DNA from: Bacillota bacterium | Lineage (GTDB): Bacteria; Bacillota; Clostridia; Tissierellales; Peptoniphilaceae | Reading direction: 5' to 3' | DNA: 25,230 bases | Assembly (NCBI GenBank): GCA_023393715.1 | Contig: JAEXCD010000019.1 | Span: 1-25,230 of the forward strand | In this document: positions 14,819-21,176 of the stretch, piece by piece | Numbering within the stretch: position 1 is the first letter of the stretch | How the letters are laid out: every line of letters starts with the position of its first letter | The notes under the pieces: generated by a model | Seen by the model: the letters and a program-made list of their open reading frames with translations, nothing else | Databases searched by the model: none | What the model was told of the DNA's origin: nothing | Program-made: the position numbers and the translations under genes

Positions 14819-16213
14819 TCAGAACGGCCCGTAGCCGATCTGAATCGCGATGAACAGGGTGACAAAGGCCACGATGTAGAACGCGATGAGCAGCGGGGCG
14901 AAGAAGCGCACCCACTTTTTATAGGGGATTTTGCCGTAGGAGAGGAACATCAGCAGCGAGCCGTAGGTGAACCAGATCATGTTGGTCAGACCGTCGCCGA
15001 ACTGGTAGCAGAGGGTCGTGATCTGACGGTTCAGGCCGACCAGGTCGCCCAGAGGGATGATCAGCGGGAGCAGCGCCACGGCCTTGCCGGAGCCGGACGG
15101 AACCAAGCCGTTCAGCAGTGAAACGACGAGGACGATGCCGATGGCGGCGGCAAACGGCGATGCGTTGCTGAGCAGGTTGGACAGGAAATAGATGATCGGA
15201 TCGACGATGCTGGTCTTTTCGAGAATCCACTGAACGCCGCTGGCAACGGCGACGATCATAGCCCCGCCCATGGAGGTCTTTGAGCCCTCGATCAATTCCG
15301 TGACGATTTCGCTGCCCTTCATGCGGTTGACGAGACCGGCGATGACGCCGCACAGCAGAAACGCTGCGGTCATATCGTTGATATTCCATCCGAAATTGAA
15401 CATGCCGTACAGCACGACGATGAAGGTGACGAGCAGAGCGAGCAGGGAAAGCTTCTGGCCCGTGTTCATCTTCTTGCCTTCCATCTGGCTGAAATCATAC
15501 TGCAGGCTCGACGTGTCGACGTCGGCCACCAGGCTTGCGGCGGGGTTCTTGCGGATTTTTGCGCAGTAGCGCAGAATGTATGCCAAGGAAATGACGACGA
15601 AGATCGCCCAGACGGCGAGACGAAGTTCCAGGCCGGAAAAGGTCGGCAGCTCGGAAATGGATTGCGAAATTCCGACGGTCAGCATATTGGTCGGACCTGC
15701 GCAGAACCCGGCCATCATGCCGACGACGGTGACGGCCACGGCGACCATCGAGTCGAGACCCAGCGCCAGCATGATTGCGACGACGATGGGCGTAAACGGA
15801 AGCATGGTTTCGATCCAGCCGAGGAAGCCGCCCAAAATAGCGAAAATTAAGTAAAAGGCAATGACGATGAGCGTGGCGGATTTCCGGCCGAGCTTTGAAA
15901 TGAGCTTGTAAATGCCGAGAGGGATTGCTTCCGTGCGGTCATAGATGCGAAGCATACCGCCGATTGCTAAAATAATTGCGACGACCGGACCGGCCTTCAT
16001 AAAGCCCTGAGGGATGGCGCGGAACACGTCGAGCAGCGTGCCGGCGCTTCCTTCAACGGCGTGGAATGAATCCGGAACAACAACGGTTTTCCCGTTGACT
16101 ACGGTTCGGTCAAAGGCGCCCGGCGCAATGAAGTGCGAAAGGACTGCACAGGCGGCGATGACTCCGAACAGCAGTATGTAGGGGTTCAGATTACGTGTTT
16201 TTTTCTTGTCCAT
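14819..16213 (-). CDS. YfcC-family transporter (C4-dicarboxylate/arginine-ornithine carrier-like)
   Basis: 464 aa with about 12 membrane segments; basic N-terminus MDKKKTRNLNPYILLFGVIAACAVLSHFIAPGAFDR. Family features are the extracytoplasmic loop with GKTVVVPDSFHAV, the segment GGFLGWIETMLPFTPIVVAIMLALGLDSM, AGFCAGPTNMLTVGISQSISELPTFSG, and the C-terminal LNGLVPSGSGKAVALLPLIIPLGDLVGLNRQ. These fit the YfcC/DcuC-like part of the ion-transporter superfamily, whose substrates are peptides, amino acids or dicarboxylates. The start follows AGAAAGGAATAGG. It is divergent from an AbgB-type hydrolase, so I infer that it imports the hydrolase substrate. Confidence 0.88.
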   Translation of the reverse strand: MDKKKTRNLNPYILLFGVIAACAVLSHFIAPGAFDRTVVNGKTVVVPDSFHAVEGSAGTLLDVFRAIPQGFMKAGPVVAIILAIGGMLRIYDRTEAIPLGIYKLISKLGRKSATLIVIAFYLIFAILGGFLGWIETMLPFTPIVVAIMLALGLDSMVAVAVTVVGMMAGFCAGPTNMLTVGISQSISELPTFSGLELRLAVWAIFVVISLAYILRYCAKIRKNPAASLVADVDTSSLQYDFSQMEGKKMNTGQKLSLLALLVTFIVVLYGMFNFGWNINDMTAAFLLCGVIAGLVNRMKGSEIVTELIEGSKTSMGGAMIVAVASGVQWILEKTSIVDPIIYFLSNLLSNASPFAAAIGIVLVVSLLNGLVPSGSGKAVALLPLIIPLGDLVGLNRQITTLCYQFGDGLTNMIWFTYGSLLMFLSYGKIPYKKWVRFFAPLLIAFYIVAFVTLFIAIQIGYGPF

Positions 16214-16247
16214 AATACACCTATTCCTTTCTTGTAGTATTTATTAT

Positions 16248-16277
16248 ATCATACTGTAAACGACATAAAAGCGACAA
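16248..16277 (-). promoter_or_regulatory. Predicted promoter of the YfcC-family gene
   Basis: On the minus strand, TTGTCG (16272-16277) and TATGAT (16248-16253) are separated by 18 bases, with a start about 28 bases before the ATG. The surrounding A/T-rich stretch also holds TATAAT-like hexamers. The plus-strand promoter for the divergent hydrolase is not clear. Confidence 0.45.
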
Positions 16278-16318
16278 TTTAGGAAAACGTTGAATTATTA
16301 TAATAAGGAGGGGAGAAA

Positions 16319-17755
16319 ATGGATATTTCACATGAGGTCGTCCGGCTTCAGCGGGCGAACGAGGAAACGACGTGGTCGTTGAGCGAGCGAATCTGGGGTT
16401 ATGCGGAAACGGGTCTGCTTGAAGAGCGTTCGGCCGCGGCGTACCGCGAGGTGCTGCGCGAAAACGGATTTGAAGTCTCGGAGGTCGAGGGAATGCCGAC
16501 GGCGTTTATCGGCACGTGGGGAAGCGGGCGTCCGGTGATCGGCTTTACGGGCGAGTACGACGCGCTTCCGGCGCTGAGCCAGAAGGCGGGCGTGACGCAC
16601 TGCGAGCCGGAGGGCGAGAACCGGCCGGGACACGGCTGCGGGCATAACAATCTCGGCACCGGTGCGCTGGGCGCGGCTCTGGTCGTTCGGGACTACATGG
16701 AGGAGAACGGGCTTTCCGGCACGGTGAAATTCTTCGGAACGCCTTCGGAGGAGCGCGATGCCTGTAAGACCTACATGGCGCGGGACGGCTATTTCGAGGA
16801 TCTGGATTTTGCCATTACGTGGCATCCAAAGGATCGCTCCGCCGTGTGGACGGCGGGCACGCTCGCCAATGTCATCGCCATCTACCACTTTAAGGGGGTT
16901 GCGGCGCATGCGGCGAATTCGCCGGAAATGGGGCGTTCGGCGCTGGACAGCGCGGAGCTGATGAACGTCGGCGTAAACTACCTGCGCGAGCACGTCGTCG
17001 AGCAGGCGCGGATGCACTATGCCTATACCGACGTCGGAGGCCGTGCGCCAAACGTCGTTCAGCCGAGCGCGTCGGTGTATTACTTCCTCCGCGCGCCGAA
17101 GATCGCGCAGGCGCTCGACATCTATGAGCGTGTCAATAATATCGCGCGCGGCGCGGCACTGATGTGCGGCACGCAGGTGGAGATTCAATTTGTTCTGGCG
17201 CTTTCGGATTATCTGTGCAGCCATCGCCTGGCGAAGGTGATGCAGGAGGCGATGGAGGAGCTGGGTGCGCCGGAATACGACGAGGAGGATTACCGCCTCG
17301 CAAAGGAATTTTACGAGACGCTGACGGATGCGGAGAAGAATGCGGCGCGCGATCGCCTGTCCTACGAGTTCTCAAAGGAGGAGATTGAGCACATGGAGCG
17401 CGTCGGACTTCAGGATCGGATCGAGCCGTTGGATTTTCGCCGTCCGGTACAGACGATTTCGTCGGATGTCGGCGATCTCAGCTATTCGACGCCGACCATT
17501 CAGGTAAACATGGCGACGGCGGCGTTGGGCACGAATCTGCACACGTGGCAGATGACGGCGCAGGGGCTGACGAGCTACGCGAAGAAATCGACGGCGCGCG
17601 CGATTCAGGTCATGGCGCTCACGGCGATCAAGGCGCTGCTCGATCCGGCGATTATTGAGGAAGCGCAGCAGGAGCTGATTGCGGCGCGCGGCCCGAAGTA
17701 TGTCTGTCCGCTGCCGAAGGAGGTCGGCCTGAGAGATCCGAAGGTGCAGCCGTAG
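16319..17755 (+). CDS. M20-family amidohydrolase, AbgB-like (aminobenzoyl-glutamate hydrolase subunit B type)
   Basis: 478 aa, start after AAGGAGGGG. A cytoplasmic metallopeptidase that cleaves N-acyl amino acids or dipeptide-like amides. Metal and catalytic motifs in order are FTGEYDALP (78-84), RPGHGCGHN (C107/H109), FFGTPSEER with E144/E145 and FAITWHP with H169. The dimerisation domain carries KGVAAHAANSPEMGRSALD, with the transition-state His. The C-terminal SSDVGDLSYSTPTIQVNMATAALGTNLHTWQ corresponds to the AbgB segment with the last metal-site His. The length is that of AbgB, longer than most M20D hydrolases, because of an insert around 285-380. Together with the YfcC-type carrier it suggests import and hydrolysis of folate breakdown products or other acyl-glutamates; the true substrate is not shown. 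Confidence 0.92.
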   Translation: MDISHEVVRLQRANEETTWSLSERIWGYAETGLLEERSAAAYREVLRENGFEVSEVEGMPTAFIGTWGSGRPVIGFTGEYDALPALSQKAGVTHCEPEGENRPGHGCGHNNLGTGALGAALVVRDYMEENGLSGTVKFFGTPSEERDACKTYMARDGYFEDLDFAITWHPKDRSAVWTAGTLANVIAIYHFKGVAAHAANSPEMGRSALDSAELMNVGVNYLREHVVEQARMHYAYTDVGGRAPNVVQPSASVYYFLRAPKIAQALDIYERVNNIARGAALMCGTQVEIQFVLALSDYLCSHRLAKVMQEAMEELGAPEYDEEDYRLAKEFYETLTDAEKNAARDRLSYEFSKEEIEHMERVGLQDRIEPLDFRRPVQTISSDVGDLSYSTPTIQVNMATAALGTNLHTWQMTAQGLTSYAKKSTARAIQVMALTAIKALLDPAIIEEAQQELIAARGPKYVCPLPKEVGLRDPKVQP

Positions 17756-18023
17756 CGCTCGCGAGCCCGTTGGGCGGGAGAGATTTGATATTTTACAGAA
17801 CGCGCCCTCCGGGGGACGGCCTCTTTTATCAGACGGAATCTTTTGTCAGACAAAATCTGAGGAATGGGGCTCATTTCCGAATCGGAGGGCACTTTCTTCG
17901 AGTGGGACGGATGATTTTTCCCGGAGCGGAACGGGTATATGAACAGACGTAAAGATGGAACACGAGGCGGCAGAGCATTCAGAGCGGGAAAGACGGAGCG
18001 GGAAAGAAAGTGAAGGAAATGCC
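17756..18023. other. 268-bp intergenic region upstream of rmlB
   Basis: This contains a GCTCGCGAGC palindrome right after the hydrolase stop, a short GCCC/GGGC hairpin and a perfect 7-1-7 palindrome at 17841-17855. No intrinsic terminator with a T-run and no convincing promoter were seen. A small frame at 17770-17952 has no ribosome binding site or recognisable features and is not called. Confidence 0.5.
17841..17855. promoter_or_regulatory. Perfect palindrome TTTTGTCAGACAAAA, possible operator
   Basis: A 7-1-7 inverted repeat lies 169 bases before the rmlB start in the otherwise unstructured leader. It fits the size of a site for a dimeric repressor, but no protein is assigned. Confidence 0.35.
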
Positions 18024-19025
18024 ATGCGTATCATGATTACCGGCGGCGCGGGTTTTATCGGCAGCAATTTTATTTATTATCTGCTGAGTGAGCATCCGCA
18101 GAGCCGCGTTATTTGCGTCGATTCCCTGACGTATGCGGGAAACCTGTCGACGCTGGAACAGGCACTGAAGCGGCCGAATTTTTCTTTTGCGCGGTTGAAT
18201 ATTGCAGATCGGGCGGGGGTGTACCGACTGTTCGAGCAGGAGCGCCCGGATGTCGTGGTTCACTTTGCAGCGGAGTCTCATGTCGATCGCTCGATCGAAA
18301 ATCCGGAGCTGTTCCTGAACACCAACATCCTTGGAACGGCGGTTTTGTTGGATGCGTGTCGTACGTACGGGATTCGGCGGTACCACCAGATTTCTACGGA
18401 TGAGGTGTACGGGGCGCTGCCGCTGGGGCGTCCTGATTTATCGTTTACAGAGGAAACGCCGCTGCAGGCTTCATCGCCGTACAGCGCAACAAAGGCGTCC
18501 GCGGATCTGCTGGCTCTGGCCTACCACAAAACATATGGGCTTCCGGTGACGGTTTCGCGGTGTTCCAATAATTATGGGCCGTATCATTTCCCGGAGAAGC
18601 TGATTCCGCTGACGATTATTCGTGCGATGGAGAACAAACCGATTCCCGTTTACGGAGACGGGCGCCATGTTCGGGACTGGCTCCACGTGGCGGATCATTG
18701 CCGGGCGATCGACGCCATTCTTCAAAGGGGGCGGGCAGGCGAGGTTTATAATGTCGGCGGACGGCAGGAAACGGAAAATATTGCTCTCGTACAAAAGATC
18801 TGTGCCGTACTGGGCAGGCCGAAGACGCTCATCACGCATGTCGAAGATCGCAGGGGACACGACCGAAGATACGCGATGGATTCGGGCAAAATCCGCCGCG
18901 AATTGGGGTGGACGCCGCAAATACCGTTTGAAGAAGGGCTTCGGGAGACGATTCGATGGTATGAGGCGAACGAGGCCTGGTGGCGGCCGCTTCTCGGAAA
19001 ATCCGGAGAAATATCGGCGCCTTGA
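18024..19025 (+). CDS. rmlB: dTDP-glucose 4,6-dehydratase
   Basis: 333 aa. The ATG at 18024 begins the Rossmann domain (MRIMITGGAGFIGSNFIYYLL) after GAAGGAAA; an in-frame ATG at 17955 would add a hydrophilic stretch not seen in the family. Motifs are NAD-binding GGAGFIG (7-13), VVHFAAESHVDRSIENP, ISTDEVYG (catalytic Asp-Glu of the dehydratase), the YSATKAS Tyr-x-x-x-Lys pair, SRCSNNYGPYHFPEKLIPL and YGDGRHVRDWLHVADHC. It converts dTDP-glucose to dTDP-4-keto-6-deoxyglucose, the second step of dTDP-rhamnose synthesis for surface polysaccharide. The other rml genes are not next to it. Its stop codon lies within the -35 box of the htpG promoter. Confidence 0.95.
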   Translation: MRIMITGGAGFIGSNFIYYLLSEHPQSRVICVDSLTYAGNLSTLEQALKRPNFSFARLNIADRAGVYRLFEQERPDVVVHFAAESHVDRSIENPELFLNTNILGTAVLLDACRTYGIRRYHQISTDEVYGALPLGRPDLSFTEETPLQASSPYSATKASADLLALAYHKTYGLPVTVSRCSNNYGPYHFPEKLIPLTIIRAMENKPIPVYGDGRHVRDWLHVADHCRAIDAILQRGRAGEVYNVGGRQETENIALVQKICAVLGRPKTLITHVEDRRGHDRRYAMDSGKIRRELGWTPQIPFEEGLRETIRWYEANEAWWRPLLGKSGEISAP

Positions 19026-19050
19026 CAGATGCGGCAGAAAGTCGTAGCAT
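19022..19050 (+). promoter_or_regulatory. Promoter of htpG
   Basis: A consensus -35 TTGACA (19022-19027) that includes the TGA stop of rmlB is separated by 17 bases from TAGCAT (19045-19050, four of six -10 bases). The predicted start, about 19057, falls inside the CIRCE element. Confidence 0.7.
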
Positions 19051-19054
19051 ATTA

Positions 19055-19081
19055 TTATCACTCGAACAAAATGAGTGCTAA
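19055..19081. promoter_or_regulatory. CIRCE operator (HrcA-binding site) upstream of htpG
   Basis: TTATCACTC-N9-GAGTGCTAA differs from the CIRCE consensus (TTAGCACTC-N9-GAGTGCTAA) at one base in the left arm. The spacer is exactly nine bases. It overlaps the predicted transcription start and lies 29 bases before the htpG ATG, the standard place for HrcA repression of heat-shock genes. hrcA is not in the window. Confidence 0.9.
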
Positions 19082-19110
19082 TTCAAATACAGGAGATCAG
19101 GGAGGATGTC

Positions 19111-21006
19111 ATGAAGAAATTTAAGGCAGAATCACAGCGATTGATGGATTTGATGGTCAATTCCATCTATACCAACAAGGAAATATTTTTGAGAGAGCTG
19201 ATTTCAAACGCCAGTGACGCAATCGACAAGATGTATGTGCGCAGCCTGTCGGATCCGTCGATCCCTTTTGACAAGGACGCGTTTTATATCGAGCTCATTC
19301 CGAACAAAGAGGCGCGGACGCTGACCGTTCGCGATACCGGTATCGGTATGACGAAGGAAGAGCTGGAGGAGAATCTCGGGACGATTGCGCACAGCGGTTC
19401 CCTGGATTTTAAGCAGGCAAACAAGGCGGAGGAGGCGATGAATATCATCGGCCAATTTGGCGTGGGCTTCTATTCTGCCTTTATGGTTGCAAAAAAGGTG
19501 CGCGTGGTGTCGCGTGCGTATGGCTCGGAGACGGCGTATGTATGGGAGAGCGAGGGCTCGGAGGGCTTCCGGATTACAGAAGGGGAGAAGTCGGGCACGG
19601 GAACGGAGATTACGCTTTTCTTAAAAGAGGATGAGAACGAGGAACGGTATTCGGATTATCTGGGCGAATATACGCTTCGGGAGCTGGTGCGCAAGTATTC
19701 GAATTACGTGCGCTATCCGATTCGCATGGAGGTGACGAAGAGCCGCCGCGTGGAACCGGAAAAAGAGGGCGATGAGCCGACATGGGAAGAGACGAAGGAA
19801 GTGGAAACGCTGAATTCGATGATGCCGATCTGGGATAAGCCGAAGACGGAGCTCACAGAAAGCGATTATACGAGCTTTTATCATCAGGAGCGATTCGGCT
19901 TTGATGAGCCCGTTTCGTGGATTCACATGGTGGCGGACGGAACGCTCTCGTATCGGGCGATTCTTTATATTCCGGAGGCGCTTCCGTATGATTTTTATAC
20001 AAAGGAATACGAAAAGGGGCTGGAGCTGTACGCCAACGGCGTTAAAATCATGGATCGATGCGGAGAACTGCTTCCGGATTACTACAGCTTTGTCAAAGGC
20101 GTCGTCAGCTCCGAGGATCTTTCGCTGAACATTTCGCGTGAAATGCTGCAGCAGGATCGGCAGCTGCTGGCGATTTCCCGAAAAATCGAGGCGAAAATTA
20201 CCGATGAACTGAAACGTCTGCTGGAAAAGGAGCCGGAGAAGTATGAGCGCTTCTTTGACGTCTTTGGGACACAGCTCAAAGCGGGCATTTACCAGAGCTA
20301 TGGCATGAAAAAGGATGTGCTTGCCGATCTGTTGATTTTCCACACGTCGAAAAAAGACGGCCGCCGGACGCTGAAGCAGGTGCTCGACGGCTACGAATAT
20401 GGGGCGGACGACGAAAAACAGGAAATCTACTATGCCTCCGGCGATTCCGTCGAGCAGATCGATAAATTGCCGGCGCTTCAGACATTGAAGACAAAGGGGA
20501 TCGAGGTGCTGTACCTCGTCGACGACATCGACGAATTCATGATTCGAATGATGCAGGGGTACGAGAAGGCGACGTTCCGCTCCGTGCTGGCGGAGGATTT
20601 TTCGCTGGAAGGCGAGGAAGCGAAGGACGAATCGGAGGATGAAAAGCAAAAAGCGCTGTTCGAGGAGATGGGGACGATTCTGAATGGCGAGGTGGTCGGC
20701 GTCAAGGCCTCGCACCGTCTGGCCGACGATGCCGTCGTTCTGGTCGCGCAGGGGGACATCTCGATCGATATGGAAAAGACCTTTGCCCATCAGCCGGGCG
20801 GCGATCGCCCCGTTGCGCAGAAGGTGCTGGAAATCAATACGAAGCATCCGATTTACGAAAAGCTTCTCTCCCTGAAAGAGGAGGGGCGCAGCGACGAGAT
20901 CGAAGAGATGACGCGCCTTTTATACGATCAGGCACGCCTGATCGAGGGCTTGGGCATTGACGATGCAGTGGCCTTTGCGAAACGCGTGCAGAAACTGATG
21001 ATGTAA
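19111..21006 (+). CDS. htpG: Molecular chaperone HtpG (Hsp90)
   Basis: 631 aa, the usual length for bacterial Hsp90. The ATG at 19111 is chosen for the GGGAGG eight bases upstream and the canonical N-terminus KKFKAESQRLMDLMVNSIYTNKEIFLRELISNASDAIDK. The GHKL ATPase domain has E29 (catalytic), N33, the DTGIGM nucleotide motif (75-80) and the lid/glycine loop GQFGVGFYSAF. The middle domain carries KGVVSSEDLSLNISREMLQQD, with the conserved Arg. The C-terminal dimerisation domain follows a charged stretch (EGEEAKDESEDEKQK). It folds or remodels client proteins under heat stress. Expression is predicted to be HrcA-controlled through the CIRCE site. A terminator follows directly. Confidence 0.97.
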   Translation: MKKFKAESQRLMDLMVNSIYTNKEIFLRELISNASDAIDKMYVRSLSDPSIPFDKDAFYIELIPNKEARTLTVRDTGIGMTKEELEENLGTIAHSGSLDFKQANKAEEAMNIIGQFGVGFYSAFMVAKKVRVVSRAYGSETAYVWESEGSEGFRITEGEKSGTGTEITLFLKEDENEERYSDYLGEYTLRELVRKYSNYVRYPIRMEVTKSRRVEPEKEGDEPTWEETKEVETLNSMMPIWDKPKTELTESDYTSFYHQERFGFDEPVSWIHMVADGTLSYRAILYIPEALPYDFYTKEYEKGLELYANGVKIMDRCGELLPDYYSFVKGVVSSEDLSLNISREMLQQDRQLLAISRKIEAKITDELKRLLEKEPEKYERFFDVFGTQLKAGIYQSYGMKKDVLADLLIFHTSKKDGRRTLKQVLDGYEYGADDEKQEIYYASGDSVEQIDKLPALQTLKTKGIEVLYLVDDIDEFMIRMMQGYEKATFRSVLAEDFSLEGEEAKDESEDEKQKALFEEMGTILNGEVVGVKASHRLADDAVVLVAQGDISIDMEKTFAHQPGGDRPVAQKVLEINTKHPIYEKLLSLKEEGRSDEIEEMTRLLYDQARLIEGLGIDDAVAFAKRVQKLMM

Positions 21007-21042
21007 GAGCGCGGCGAGGCGATATCCATATTAAAAAAGAAT

Positions 21043-21085
21043 AAAAGACAGCTTGCTTCCGCGGGACGGAGGCAGGCTGTCTTTT
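21043..21085. terminator. Bidirectional intrinsic terminator of htpG
   Basis: A 19-bp stem with two G-U pairs joins 21043-21061 (beginning AAAAGACAGC) to 21067-21085 (ending GCTGTCTTTT) around a five-base loop, with a T-run on the plus strand and an A-rich run (T-rich on the minus strand) on the left. It lies 37 bases after the htpG stop and can also end the convergent glgB transcript. Confidence 0.88.
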
Positions 21086-21094
21086 TGCATTCAT

Positions 21095-21172
21095 ATTGTG
21101 CGCAGCGGTTCGTGTTGTGTGCGTTGTGTGCAGTTCGAATCGCGCAGCGTTTCGCATTGCGCGCAGTTGTGG
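21095..21172. repeat. Degenerate short repeats of GCGCAG/TTGTGYGCAG type
   Basis: Five imperfect units built on (T)TGTGYGC(AG) or GCGCAG follow one another between the htpG terminator and the glgB stop. The best pair, beginning GCGCAGCGGTTCGTG and GCGCAGCGTTTCGCA, are about 42 bases apart. There is no coding potential or clear hairpin. Confidence 0.4.
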
Positions 21173-21176
21173 AACG

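Noticed and set aside
16299..16304. TATAAT upstream of the AbgB-like gene
   Set aside because: Transcription from it would start inside or after the ribosome binding site (16305-16313), so it is unlikely to be the working -10 on the plus strand.
17770..17952. 60-codon frame upstream of rmlB
   Set aside because: It has no ribosome binding site, signal, membrane segment or recognisable motif.
19621..20847. 408-codon minus-strand frame inside htpG
   Set aside because: It is antisense to a complete, well-conserved Hsp90 gene, and its translation has no family features. G+C-rich codon use makes such shadow frames long.
21128..21145. GTTCGAATC, a tRNA T-loop-like motif
   Set aside because: The flanking bases do not form a T-stem, and no acceptor, D or anticodon arms can be drawn around it. 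It lies in the degenerate repeat segment.
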